Source of the DNA: JBBSHS01 sp038232515
GTDB lineage: Bacteria; Actinomycetota; Acidimicrobiia; Acidimicrobiales; JAUJNH01
Length of the DNA stretch: 22,462 nucleotides
Direction: 5' to 3'
Assembly: GCA_038232515.1 (NCBI GenBank)
Contig: JBBSHS010000041.1
Location: forward strand, 1-22,462
The notes under the pieces are model-generated. The model was not told the origin of the DNA, ran no database searches, and worked only from the letters and a program-made list of their open reading frames with translations. The position numbers and the translations under genes were made by a program. Shown piece by piece: positions 13,847-22,147 of this stretch (positions are counted from its first letter, which is position 1; each line of letters opens with the position of its first letter).

Positions 13847-14548
13847 ATGCCGAGCCCCGAGCCCGGTTTCCACCCGCCGGTAGAGGAGTACCTCGAGGCG
13901 ATCCACGCCTTGGACGAAGAGGGCGTCACGGTCATCCAGGCCCGATTGGCCGACCGCCTCGGGCACTCGGCGCCGTCGGTGTCGGAGATGGTGCACCGGC
14001 TGAAGTCCGAGGGCTTCGTCAGCCTCGTGGGTCGGACCATCGGTCTCACGCCGGCGGGGCGGGCGTTGGCCGAGTCGGTGGTGCGAAAGCACCGCCTGGC
14101 CGAGCGGCTGCTGACCGACGTGATCGGGCTCGACTGGCACAAGGCCCACCTCGAAGCCGGCCGCTGGGAGCACGTGATCTCCGACGAGGTAGAGGCCCGC
14201 TTGATCGAGGTGCTCGGCCACCCGGCCACCTGCCCGCACGGCAACCCGATCCCTGGCACCCAGGAGGTGCCGCCCGCCTCCACCCCGCTGGCCGACAGCC
14301 GACCTGGCGACAGGGTGGTCCTGCGCCGGGTCACCGAACAGGTCGAGATCGACATCGCCTCGCTCACGTATCTCTCCGAGCACCGCTTCGTCCCCGGTAC
14401 CGCCGCGGTGGTGACGGCGCGGGCACCCGATGGCACCATGACCTTGCAGTTGGACGACGACGTCATCGCCCTCGGCCCCGTGTTGGCCAGCCGCCTCTAC
14501 GTATCCGTCGGCTCACCGGCCGTGACATCGCCCCTCATGGCGAGCTGA
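13847..14548 (+). CDS. DtxR/IdeR-family metal-dependent transcriptional regulator
   Basis: 233 residues. Residues 10-75 are the winged helix (VEEYLEAIHALDEEGVTVIQ, SAPSVSEMVHRLKSEGFVSL, LTPAGRALA). Residues 80-140 are the dimerisation/metal domain (RKHRLAERLLTDVIGLDWHK, HLEAGRWEHVISDEVEARL, CPHGNPIPG). Residues 150-225 are an SH3-like/FeoA domain. The whole follows corynebacterial DtxR closely. Ancillary-site ligands are kept (H82, E86, H101 for DtxR H79, E83, H98), as are E108 and H109 (E105, H106). Two primary-site ligands differ: DtxR Met10 is E14 and Cys102 is G105. The protein should bind DNA as a metal-loaded dimer and repress uptake genes, but its metal preference may not be iron. Start ATG is set by a TAGACT hexamer 6 nt upstream. 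Target operators are not visible here. Confidence 0.92.
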   Translation: MPSPEPGFHPPVEEYLEAIHALDEEGVTVIQARLADRLGHSAPSVSEMVHRLKSEGFVSLVGRTIGLTPAGRALAESVVRKHRLAERLLTDVIGLDWHKAHLEAGRWEHVISDEVEARLIEVLGHPATCPHGNPIPGTQEVPPASTPLADSRPGDRVVLRRVTEQVEIDIASLTYLSEHRFVPGTAAVVTARAPDGTMTLQLDDDVIALGPVLASRLYVSVGSPAVTSPLMAS

Positions 14549-14550
14549 TA

Positions 14551-14583
14551 CCGGCGGCGGGCCCCATGGGCCGCATCCGCCGG
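14551..14583 (+). terminator. GC-rich hairpin directly after the DtxR-family stop
   Basis: Outer arms CCGGCGG and CCGCCGG enclose an inner GGCCC-CAT-GGGCC stem, beginning 3 nt after the stop codon. No T-tract follows, which is common for actinobacterial terminators. The 220 bp from here to the surface-protein stop show no gene. Confidence 0.5.
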
Positions 14584-14804
14584 TGGGAGCAGCGGCGGGG
14601 CGACCGGCGCGCCACCCGTCATGCCGACAGGGGCGCACCCCGGTGGACATCCCCCGGGCCCGCCTGAGCCGCCTGGGCCGCCCGAACCATGGATGGCCCC
14701 GTGATCGTGGCGTTGACCTGGTTGGACACGGCCGCTACCAGGAACGGTCCGGCTGCGGCAGATCACAGCGGTTTGGGGCCTCGACGACCTCGTTCACCGG
14801 CTGA

Positions 14805-16442
14805 TCAGCCACGCCCCGGGGAGCCACCGTCATCTACGCGCCCTCGGGATCGGTCGACGTCCTCAGTGGAGGTGGACCGCATCCATCTCCGGGGCTCGCC
14901 TCCGCCGCCCATGGTGGACCGGCGTCGGGGCGACTTCGGGGCCATCGGCCGGAAGGGCCCGGCGGCCAGCATCAACGCCAGGCCGGCCACCAGCAGGCCC
15001 AGGGCGAGTCGGGCCATGGCTGCTACCCGGGCCGGGCCGGTACGGGGCAGCGCGGTGCTGGGCACGACCGCGGCCGCAGCGGTGCTCTGGGCCGGGGCCG
15101 GCACCCGGACCGGCGCCGCCGGAGGCGATGGCGGCGGCGTGGGCGGCATTGCCGGTGGTGATGGTGGTGCTGGTGGCATTGCCGGCGGTGGCGGTGGCGG
15201 TGGCGGTGGTGGTGGTGGTGGTGCCGTGGTCGACGGCAAAGCCTCAGTCCCCGCAGGTCCCTTGGTGGGCGGTGTGGTCGTTGGTGGCGCTGTCGTCGTC
15301 GGCAACGGAGCAGTGGTCGGTGTCGGAGCGCTGGTCGCCGGCGTAGTCGTGGTTGGTGCAGAAACAGCTGTGGCCGGCGTAGTCGTCGTTGGTGCAGGGA
15401 CAGTGGCCGCGGGCGTCGTAGTGGTTGGCGCGGGAGCAGTTGTGGGCGGCGTAGTCGTGGTTGGCGCGGGAGCAGTTGTGGGCGGCGCAACAGTGGTGGG
15501 CGGCGCCGGCGGGGCCGGCACGGTGGCGTTGGCCGTGAGACGGGCGGTGGCACCTCGGGCGATGCGCTGGGCCACGGCCCGCTCGGGAGCGAATGACTGT
15601 AGGGCGAGCACGGGCACCGTGGCCGACGCGTTGAGCGAGGCGGGGCCGGTGGCGGCGACGGCAAACGACGCCGTGCCATCGGCCGCCGTCGTGGTCTGAC
15701 CGGGTGCCAGTCCTTGGCCTGCGGTCGCGACCGTCCCGGCGACTGGAACCCCCGCAGAATCCGTGACTCTGGCGGTGGCCCGCATGTGGCCGCCGGTGCC
15801 GTCGACGACCAAGGTGAGGACCAGGGGCCCGACGAGCGCGGCGTGAGCACGGGCCTCGGCCAGCAGGGCTCGCGCCCGTCCGAGGACGGCATCTTCGGCC
15901 CCGCCGAAGCCGGCCAGATCGGCCCTTCCCATGTGGTCGAGGTCGAGCACGCCGTGGGGGTAGCGGGCCCCCATCAGGTCGTGGCCCACCAGCATCGTGG
16001 CGGCCGCCGTCACCCGGTCCTGGGCCGCCTCCGAGGCGTGGGCGCCGTAGAGCCAGGCCAGAGCGGTGGTGGTGGCGGCGGGCACGCCCAGTTCGGCGGG
16101 TCGGTAGTCGAGGACCGGGTCAGGCGGGGCAATGCCATGGTCGACGCACCACGAGAGGCCGATCGGGCCCATGTCGTAGGTGCCGTACCAGCTGGTCCAG
16201 CCCATGACCGTGGCCTCGTAGCCGACGCCGTGGACCACCGCCGCGGTAGCCCGTCGGGCCCGAAAGGGAGCCGCCACCGCCGCGGCCACGGCCAGCACGA
16301 CAATGGCCGTGACGACGCCGCCGGCCATAGACCGGCGAAGACGGCGCCCAGACGGTCCGGTCCTCTGAGCCGGCCTGCCCCTGACAATGGTGGAGTTGAG
16401 CGTCCAGAGGGGACGGGGTGTTCGTCGTGGAGCATGCGGCAT
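14805..16442 (-). CDS. Sortase-anchored (LPRTG) Pro/Thr-rich surface protein, possible thioester-type adhesin domain
   Basis: 545 residues from ATG 16442 (GAGGG 4 nt upstream); the frame is open to a TTG at 16508, and an ATG at 16328 would begin at the signal helix. A basic n-region (SGRRLRRS) and MAGGVVTAIVVLAVAAAVAA form the signal peptide. The first domain has IGLSWCVDHGIAPP with C99, then Ala-rich helices. This order resembles Cys-containing thioester domains of Gram-positive adhesins (YCxD motif), but the matching Gln is not obvious. A beta-rich domain (ATARVTDSAGVPVAGTV) follows, then a stalk of PTTTTP-type repeats and a proline run. The sorting signal is LPRTG at 465-469, a membrane helix and SPRRRS. 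About 40 further residues follow, which is unusual. The protein is expected to be covalently cell-wall linked and to mediate contact with a surface or partner cell. No sortase gene is in the window. Confidence 0.8.
   Translation of the reverse strand: MPHAPRRTPRPLWTLNSTIVRGRPAQRTGPSGRRLRRSMAGGVVTAIVVLAVAAAVAAPFRARRATAAVVHGVGYEATVMGWTSWYGTYDMGPIGLSWCVDHGIAPPDPVLDYRPAELGVPAATTTALAWLYGAHASEAAQDRVTAAATMLVGHDLMGARYPHGVLDLDHMGRADLAGFGGAEDAVLGRARALLAEARAHAALVGPLVLTLVVDGTGGHMRATARVTDSAGVPVAGTVATAGQGLAPGQTTTAADGTASFAVAATGPASLNASATVPVLALQSFAPERAVAQRIARGATARLTANATVPAPPAPPTTVAPPTTAPAPTTTTPPTTAPAPTTTTPAATVPAPTTTTPATAVSAPTTTTPATSAPTPTTAPLPTTTAPPTTTPPTKGPAGTEALPSTTAPPPPPPPPPPPPPAMPPAPPSPPAMPPTPPPSPPAAPVRVPAPAQSTAAAAVVPSTALPRTGPARVAAMARLALGLLVAGLALMLAAGPFRPMAPKSPRRRSTMGGGGEPRRWMRSTSTEDVDRSRGRVDDGGSPGRG
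15340..15483. repeat. Four tandem 36-bp repeats encoding the Pro/Thr stalk
   Basis: Units at 15340, 15376, 15412 and 15448 each encode 12 residues of the APTTTTPAT type on the minus strand. The last two units are nearly identical. A partial fifth unit follows at 15484. Copy number could vary between strains by slippage or recombination. Confidence 0.75.
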
Positions 16443-16663
16443 GTGGCCCTCGGCGTTCGTGCACGGGCGCAGGGCCCGAGGCAGCGGAAGGGCCGGCTCA
16501 CCTGGCAACAGGCGCTGGCGAGATCAGCCGTCGGACTGACCGCTGACGGGTACATCGTGCACCGTCGCTGAGAACATGTCAAGAGCCATGAGATACGGCC
16601 CCAGGGCCGCCGGTACCTCAGCGTCTCAGGCGCCGGCCAAGGGCGGAGGAGGTACTCGACCGG

Positions 16664-16692
16664 CAGCCTGGCCCTGGCAGGGTCTCGGGCTG
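16664..16692 (-). terminator. Nested hairpin after the YihY/BrkB gene
   Basis: Outer arms CAGCC and GGCTG (plus strand 16664-16668 and 16688-16692) enclose an inner CCCT-GGC-AGGG stem. It begins 4 nt past the stop of the minus-strand gene ending at 16697. There is no T-tract. Confidence 0.4.
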
Positions 16693-16696
16693 TCGC

Positions 16697-17809
16697 CTAT
16701 GGCCTGCGCTCGGACGCCCCCTTGCCCCTGAGCCGCTTCATGCTGTCGAGCCACTGCGACTCGTCGGGCTCCCGGCTGGAGCCCTGGCGCCGATGTTGCT
16801 GAACCTCAGGGTCGCCGCCGCGCCGGCGGATCTCAGCCTGGCGCTCGAGCTCGGCGTTCAGCTCCCCGCCCAGGACCACGGCCAGAGCGGAGAGGTAGAG
16901 CCACAGCATCAGCACCACCACGCCGGTGAGGGACCCATAGGTCTTGGCATAGGAGCCGAAGCTCGACACGTAGAAGGAGAAACCGATCGACGCGGCGAGC
17001 CAGATACCGGTGGCCACAAGGCCGCCGGCGCTGACCCAGGTCCATTTCGGGGAGGCGCGGTTGGGGCCGAGGTAGTAGAAGCCGGCGAAGAGCAGGCTCA
17101 GGGCGCCGAGCCCCAGGACCCAACGCAGGGCGGTCCACACGAGCACGAAGGCGCCCCCGAAGGGAAGATGCTGCCGCAGGCCTTCACCCAGGGGCTGGCC
17201 GAAGACGATCAGAGCGGTGGCAACCCCGCCCATCACGGCGGCGACGACTATGAGCTCGAATGCCACCAGACGCTTCCTGGCGAACTTGCGCTCCTCCCCG
17301 ACGTCGTAGGCGACGTCGAGGCCGGCTTGGAGGGCGACGAACCCGGTCGACGCACTCCACAGCGCCACGGCCAGGCCAATGATGGCCGCCACGGCTGAGC
17401 CGCCGCTGGGCCGGCCCGTGGCCTGCGTTATCGAATCGGTGAGCACCCTGGCCGCATCGCCCGGCAGTGCCCGGCGAACGGCGTTGCTGATCGAGTTGCT
17501 CACGTCTGGACCAGCGTGCACGAGGCCGAGGATGCCGACCCCGGCCAGCACGGCGGGAAAGACGGCCAAGAACCAGTAGAAGGCCATACCGGCGGCGATG
17601 AGCGGGCCGCGGTCAGCCTTCATCTCCCGCATGGTGCGACGCAGGCTCTCCTTCCAGTCCGGCGGGGAGAGCTCCAACGGCGAATTCGGTTCAGCGGCTT
17701 CGTCCGTCTGGACGGGTATGCCGTATCCGCCTGCCTCCTGGCCTGTCGACTGCGCCGACCCCTGGCCGGCATGGCGGCGGGCGTTGGCTGCCGATCGGTG
17801 ATCTGCCAT
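16697..17809 (-). CDS. YihY/BrkB-family inner-membrane protein
   Basis: 370 residues from ATG 17809. After a polar N-terminus of about 65 residues comes the family core: MKADRGPLIAAGMAFYWFLA, the first membrane helix FPAVLAGVGILGLV, then AVAAIIGLAVALWSASTGFV, VAFELIVVAAVMGGVATALI, LRWVLGLGALSLLFAGFYYL, WVSAGGLVATGIWLAASIGF and GVVVLMLWLYLSALAVVLGG. Together these give six or seven helices, followed by ELNAELERQ and a charged tail. This matches YihY/BrkB proteins, once annotated as ribonuclease BN. Their role is unproven, perhaps in envelope transport. The start is uncertain: GGGAGG lies 13 nt before ATG 17809, an in-frame ATG lies at 17857, and GTG 17902 is 6 nt after a TATTCT hexamer. The transcript probably starts near 17902 in any case. 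It lies downstream of the ABC exporter on the same strand, with a 310-bp gap, so it is likely a separate unit. Confidence 0.88.
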   Translation of the reverse strand: MADHRSAANARRHAGQGSAQSTGQEAGGYGIPVQTDEAAEPNSPLELSPPDWKESLRRTMREMKADRGPLIAAGMAFYWFLAVFPAVLAGVGILGLVHAGPDVSNSISNAVRRALPGDAARVLTDSITQATGRPSGGSAVAAIIGLAVALWSASTGFVALQAGLDVAYDVGEERKFARKRLVAFELIVVAAVMGGVATALIVFGQPLGEGLRQHLPFGGAFVLVWTALRWVLGLGALSLLFAGFYYLGPNRASPKWTWVSAGGLVATGIWLAASIGFSFYVSSFGSYAKTYGSLTGVVVLMLWLYLSALAVVLGGELNAELERQAEIRRRGGDPEVQQHRRQGSSREPDESQWLDSMKRLRGKGASERRP

Positions 17810-17908
17810 TGTCGGGCTACCGCCTCCCAGCTCATTGCCCTCAGGGTCGAAGGGCATACATGAACCCAGCCCAGAGCACACGGGCTCCAGCGCCTCGACC
17901 ACGCGAAG

Positions 17909-17914
17909 AGAATA
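17909..17914 (-). promoter_or_regulatory. -10 hexamer TATTCT of the YihY/BrkB gene
   Basis: TATTCT on the minus strand is followed by 6 nt and GTG 17902. Either the protein starts at this GTG as a leaderless mRNA, or there is a 93-nt leader to ATG 17809. Confidence 0.4.
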
Positions 17915-18003
17915 CGGCGCATTGGCCCCGTAATCCGTTATCTATCAGACTGGAGCACCCGATGGCGGGATCCGGGAATCTGATTGTCGGCGATACCGGA
18001 GCC

Positions 18004-18032
18004 GTCAGTATTGTGCCAGCACCTGTCAGTAT
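18004..18032. promoter_or_regulatory. Direct repeat GTCAGTAT, 21-bp period, upstream of YihY/BrkB
   Basis: GTCAGTAT occurs at 18004-18011 and 18025-18032, exactly 21 bp apart (two helical turns). CGGAGCC abuts the block on both outer sides. It lies about 100 bp upstream of the TATTCT promoter, in an otherwise gene-free 220-bp region. It could be a tandem activator or repressor site. Confidence 0.35.
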
Positions 18033-18121
18033 CGGAGCCCGAGGAGGTGCGGGGGCCTTGCCGATTCATATCGGTGTGGCGTGCAGAGAACGGGAGAGAG
18101 CAGGGTGGTGGAGGTGAATGC

Positions 18122-21100
18122 TCATGCGGCGGCGCCCTCACCCTGGAACGACATCCACAGTTCGGCGTAGCGGCCCCCGTCGGCCAGCAGCTCGGAATGG
18201 CTGCCGACCTGCGCGACGCGTCCGTTGTCCATCACGACGATGCGGTCGGCGGCCACGGCCGTCGTGAGGCGGTGGGCGATGAGCAGCGTGGTGCGGCCGT
18301 GGGCCACCACCCCCATCGCCGTGTTGACTCTGGCCTCGGTGGCCAGGTCGAGGTTAGACGTCGCCTCGTCCAGCAGCAGGATGGCGGGATCGACCAGGCG
18401 GGCCCGGGCGAGGGCCAACAGCTGGCGTTGCCCTGACGACATGGAGCGGCCCCGCTCACCCACGACGTGCAGATAACCCCCCGGCAGGCTGGCCACCAGA
18501 TCGTGGGCCCCGACGGCCCGGGCGGCCGCCTCCACCTCGGCGTCGGTGGCGTCCTGGCGACCGTAGGCGATGTTGTCGCGGATGGTGCCGGCGAACAGGA
18601 ACGGCTCCTGGGGCACGACACCCAGCTGATGGCGGTAGGCCGTGAGGTCGAGGTCGCGGACGTCGAACCCGTCCACCCGCACGGCCCCCCCAGTGACGTC
18701 GTAGTAACGCGCCACCAGCTTCTCGAGGGTCGATTTGCCGGCGCCCGTCTCGCCCACGATGGCCACCGTCTGGCCCGGCTCGATGACGAGGTTGACGCCC
18801 GCCAACGCCTCTTTGGGTCTGGGTGGGCCCGATGGTCGCCCGTGCGACCACGGCCGCTCGGCGTCGTCTTCGTTGTCGTTGTCGTGACCGGCTGCGGCGG
18901 GATAGCTGAAATGGACATCGTCGAACGCGATGCGGCCAGTGAGGCGTGGAGGCACGATCGGTTGTTCCGCCTCGGGTGTGAGGGTGGGAAGGGCGAGGAG
19001 GCCGCCGATGCGGCGGAGGGCCACTGCCGCCTGCTGGTAGGTGTCGAACACCTGCGACAACTGCTGGATGGGCGCGAAGAACAGGTCGAGGTAGAGCAGG
19101 AAGGCGATGAGCTCACCCGGGCTGAGCGTGCGGTTGACGACCAGCTTGGCCCCGAACCCGAGCACGATGGCAGCGGCCACCTCGGACAGCATCTCGACGA
19201 ACGGGAAGTAGGTGGCCACCAGCTGCTGGGCCCGTAGCCGGGACCTGAGGTAGTCGGCCGACAGGCGGGCGAATCGCTGGCTGTTGCAGTCTTCGCGCAC
19301 GAAGGCCTGGGCCACCCGGACGCCGGAGAGGCTCTCCTGGAAGTCGGCGTTGACGGTGGCCACCTTCTCACGGGCGTCGTCGTAGGCCCGGCTCGACGAC
19401 CGCTTGAACCACACCGTGGCCACGGCCAGCGGTGGCACGATCGTCATGGTCACCAGGGCCAGCCGCCAGTCCATCACCAGCAGGGCCACCCCGACGCCCC
19501 CGCACGTCAACAGGCTGACCATGGCCGTGACCAGGCCGGTTTGCAGGAGCTGGGTGAGCGCCTCCACGTCGGTGGTCATGCGGGTCATGATCCGGCCTGC
19601 CATCTCCCGGTCGTAATAGTCCAGGGCCAGGCGCTGGAGCTGTGAGAAGATCCGCACCCGCAAGGCGTAGAGCACCCGCTCGGCGGTACGGCCGGTGATG
19701 AAGGTCTGCGCCATCGAGTCGAGCCAGTCAAGGGTGGCGATGACGAGGAACACCACGGACGCGGCCCACAGTGCGCCCTCGGCCTTGGGGGTGACGCCCT
19801 GGTCGATGCCGTGGCGGATGAGGGCGGGCCCGGCCAGGGTGGCCAGGCTGTCCAGCACCACCAGCAGCAGTCCCAAGCCGAGCTGCACTCTCCACGGGCG
19901 GACGAACTTGAAGAACCGGAAACGGGGATCGGGCTGACCGGCCTGTTCGACGGTGCAGTCGGGGACGTCCCTGATCGGCTGGAGGGCTTCGACCCTGGCC
20001 ATGAGCTCAGGGGTCGGGGCCAGCGCCCCCCACATGGCACCGTGGCCGCCACCACCGCCCCCACCGCCACCGGCTCCGAGCGCGGCCGGAGCCGGGCCGC
20101 TCAGGCGGCCGGCGGCGGCGAGCGCGGCCCGCTCGTCGATCTCGCCGTCGCCTGACCACAGCGACGGGGTGACGCCGTCGACCTGTCTGCCGGCGGCCAG
20201 AGCCGCCACCTCGGCGGCCGCGTCGAGGGCCAGCCCGGCGTCCACCGCCTCGGCGTCCTGCCCCGGCCCCGACAGCAGCAGGCGGTAGAGGGGGCAGCGG
20301 GCCTCCAGCTCGGCGTGGGTGCCGACGTCGATGACGTGGCCGGCGTCGACCACGCAGATGCGGTCGGCCAGGCGCAGGGTGGAGCGCCGGTGGGCCACGA
20401 GGACGGTGGTGCGGCCCTCCAGGAGGCGCCGCAGGGTGGCGTGGATCTCCTCCTCGATACGGCTGTCCACCGCCGACGTGGCGTCGTCCAGCACGAGGAG
20501 GCGGGGATCGGTGATGAGGGCGCGGGCCAGCGCGATCCGCTGTCGTTGCCCACCCGAGAGGGTGAGGCCCTGCTCGCCCACGGCCGTGTCGTAGCCGTCG
20601 GGCAGCTCACGGATGAACTCGTCGGCCTCGGCCGCCCGCGCCGCGCCCAGTACCTGGTCGTCGGTGGCATCGGGCCGGCCGTAGGCGATGTTCGCCCGGA
20701 TGGAGTCCGAGAAAAGGAAGCTGTCCTCGAACACGACGCCGATCTGGCGGCGCAGGGAGTCGAGGGTCACGTCGCGGATGTCGGTGCCGTCGATGCGGAC
20801 GGCGCCCCCCTGGATGTCGTAGAAGCGGGGGAGCAGCAGGGCCAAGGTGGACTTGCCCGAGCCGCTGGTGCCGACCAGGGCCATGGTCTCGCCCGGGTGC
20901 ACGGTGAGCGAAAAGTGCTCCAGCACCGGTTCGGAGCGCAGATAGCCGAAGCTGACGTCGTCGAAGCTGACCTCGCCGGTGGAGGGGGCCAGTGTGACGG
21001 CGTCGGGCTTCTCGTTGACCAGCGGGGTGGAGTCCAGCAGCTCGAAGATGCGCTCGACGCCGGCGCGGGCCTGCTGGCCGACCGTGAGCAGGCCGGTGAG

Positions 21101-21979
21101 ATGGCGCACGGGGGACTGGAGCTGGGCCACGTAGGAGGAAAAGGCCAGGACCGTGCCCAGGCTGATGCGGCCCCGGATGGCCAGCCAGCCGCCCAGTGCG
21201 AGGACACCGACCTGGCCGAGGGCGGGGATGGACTGCAGAGTCGGCTGGAACCGGGCCTGGAGGCGCAGAGCACGTACACGGCTGCCGAACAGGCGCTCGG
21301 CCGTGGCCGCCAGTCGGGCCAGCTCACGTTTCTCCTGGCCGAACCCCTTGACCACTCGGACGCCGGTGACCGACTCCTCCACCACGCCGGCCACCACGCC
21401 GGCCTGCTGCTGGGCGTCCCACGAGGCCGGGAACACGCTGGTGCGCAGGCGCAGGCTCACGATGGCCAGCAGTGGCGTGATGGCCAGGGCCACGAGGGTG
21501 AGCAGAGGGCTGAGCCGGGCCATGACCACCAGAGCGATGGCGAAGAACAGCACGTTGGCCAGCACCAGCGGCAGAAAGGCGAGCAGGCCCTGCACCAACG
21601 TGACGTCGGAGATGGCCCGGCTGACCAGTTGGCCCGTCTGCATCTCGTCGTGCCGGGCGAAGTCGAGGCGTTGCAGCGTCTCGAACACGGCCGTGCGCAG
21701 GTCGTACTGGACGTCGAGGCTGACCCGCCCGGCCCAGTAGCGGCGGACGAAGGCGGCGCCGAAACGAACCAGGCCGGCGCCCACCAGCGTCACGATCCAG
21801 GGGGTGAGCGATGACTGGTGGACGACGATGACCCTGTCGATGATGTGCCGCTCGATCAGCGGTGTCAGGGCGGCAACGGCCTGCCCGGCGCCCGCCGCCC
21901 CCAGCGCCAGCACCACCTTGCCCCGATGGGGCCGCAGCGTCGAGCCGAGCTGTCGCAGCCATCCCTTGGGCGCCTCCAT
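18122..21979 (-). CDS. Fused full-length ABC exporter (TMD-NBD-TMD-NBD) with asymmetric ATP sites
   Basis: 1285 residues, two ABCB-type half-transporters in one chain. TMD1 is about 20-310 and NBD1 335-575: Walker A GTSGSGKS (K376), LSGGQ 474-478, Walker B LLVLDDATS. TMD2 is about 690-1000 and NBD2 1025-1280: Walker A GETGAGKS (K1082), MSSGQ 1180-1184, Walker B LLLDEATS with E1205. The halves join through a Gly-rich linker near 634-646. D499 replaces the catalytic Glu of NBD1, and the signature of NBD2 is the deviant one. The degenerate site (NBD1 Walker + NBD2 signature) and consensus site (NBD2 Walker + NBD1 signature) are therefore cleanly separated, as in heterodimeric multidrug exporters such as TM287/288. 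The likely role is export of a drug or lipid-like substrate across the membrane. ATG 21979 lies 9 nt after TAGGCT. A perfect palindrome just upstream suggests control by a TetR/MarR-type repressor not present in the window. Confidence 0.94.
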   Translation of the reverse strand: MEAPKGWLRQLGSTLRPHRGKVVLALGAAGAGQAVAALTPLIERHIIDRVIVVHQSSLTPWIVTLVGAGLVRFGAAFVRRYWAGRVSLDVQYDLRTAVFETLQRLDFARHDEMQTGQLVSRAISDVTLVQGLLAFLPLVLANVLFFAIALVVMARLSPLLTLVALAITPLLAIVSLRLRTSVFPASWDAQQQAGVVAGVVEESVTGVRVVKGFGQEKRELARLAATAERLFGSRVRALRLQARFQPTLQSIPALGQVGVLALGGWLAIRGRISLGTVLAFSSYVAQLQSPVRHLTGLLTVGQQARAGVERIFELLDSTPLVNEKPDAVTLAPSTGEVSFDDVSFGYLRSEPVLEHFSLTVHPGETMALVGTSGSGKSTLALLLPRFYDIQGGAVRIDGTDIRDVTLDSLRRQIGVVFEDSFLFSDSIRANIAYGRPDATDDQVLGAARAAEADEFIRELPDGYDTAVGEQGLTLSGGQRQRIALARALITDPRLLVLDDATSAVDSRIEEEIHATLRRLLEGRTTVLVAHRRSTLRLADRICVVDAGHVIDVGTHAELEARCPLYRLLLSGPGQDAEAVDAGLALDAAAEVAALAAGRQVDGVTPSLWSGDGEIDERAALAAAGRLSGPAPAALGAGGGGGGGGGHGAMWGALAPTPELMARVEALQPIRDVPDCTVEQAGQPDPRFRFFKFVRPWRVQLGLGLLLVVLDSLATLAGPALIRHGIDQGVTPKAEGALWAASVVFLVIATLDWLDSMAQTFITGRTAERVLYALRVRIFSQLQRLALDYYDREMAGRIMTRMTTDVEALTQLLQTGLVTAMVSLLTCGGVGVALLVMDWRLALVTMTIVPPLAVATVWFKRSSSRAYDDAREKVATVNADFQESLSGVRVAQAFVREDCNSQRFARLSADYLRSRLRAQQLVATYFPFVEMLSEVAAAIVLGFGAKLVVNRTLSPGELIAFLLYLDLFFAPIQQLSQVFDTYQQAAVALRRIGGLLALPTLTPEAEQPIVPPRLTGRIAFDDVHFSYPAAAGHDNDNEDDAERPWSHGRPSGPPRPKEALAGVNLVIEPGQTVAIVGETGAGKSTLEKLVARYYDVTGGAVRVDGFDVRDLDLTAYRHQLGVVPQEPFLFAGTIRDNIAYGRQDATDAEVEAAARAVGAHDLVASLPGGYLHVVGERGRSMSSGQRQLLALARARLVDPAILLLDEATSNLDLATEARVNTAMGVVAHGRTTLLIAHRLTTAVAADRIVVMDNGRVAQVGSHSELLADGGRYAELWMSFQGEGAAA

Positions 21980-21988
21980 CGTGGCCTC

Positions 21989-21994
21989 AGCCTA
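21989..21994 (-). promoter_or_regulatory. -10 hexamer TAGGCT of the ABC exporter (leaderless layout)
   Basis: TAGGCT on the minus strand, nine nt before ATG 21979, with no Shine-Dalgarno. The operator palindrome lies 5 bp upstream of it, in the -35/spacer region. Confidence 0.5.
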
Positions 21995-21999
21995 CCAGT

Positions 22000-22020
22000 T
22001 TGGTTCGGTGACCGAACCAA
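22000..22020. promoter_or_regulatory. Perfect 21-bp palindrome, probable operator of the ABC exporter
   Basis: Arms TTGGTTCGGT and ACCGAACCAA flank a single central base. It occupies the -35/spacer position upstream of the TAGGCT hexamer, where a bound dimeric repressor would block RNA polymerase. Size and symmetry fit TetR- or MarR-family sites. The divergent SDR gene starts 136 bp away on the other side and may share control. Confidence 0.75.
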
Positions 22021-22119
22021 CGATATGGCCGGCGCTGGGCCCTGGGCCACCACTCCCCGCGGCTGAACTACGGCCCGACCGGCCGGCCACGCCCCCTCTT
22101 CTCATGACCAGGACGGTAC

Positions 22120-22147
22120 TGGACATGGTCAATAAAACAAGTACTCT
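22120..22147 (+). promoter_or_regulatory. Promoter of the SDR gene (TGGACA / 16 nt / TACTCT)
   Basis: TGGACA at 22120-22125 and TACTCT at 22142-22147 with a 16-nt, A-rich spacer. ATG 22156 follows after 8 nt. Confidence 0.5.

Noticed and set aside
14689..15699. Gly/Val-rich plus-strand open frame (GVVVVGAGAVVG repeats), at first sight a glycine-rich repeat protein
   Set aside because: It is the complement of the PTTTTP stalk of the LPRTG protein, which has signal peptide, sorting motif and anchor in the minus frame.
20315..21814. 499-residue plus-strand open frame opposite the ABC exporter
   Set aside because: Gln/Gly/Ala-rich antisense translation; the opposite strand is an unambiguous ABC exporter.
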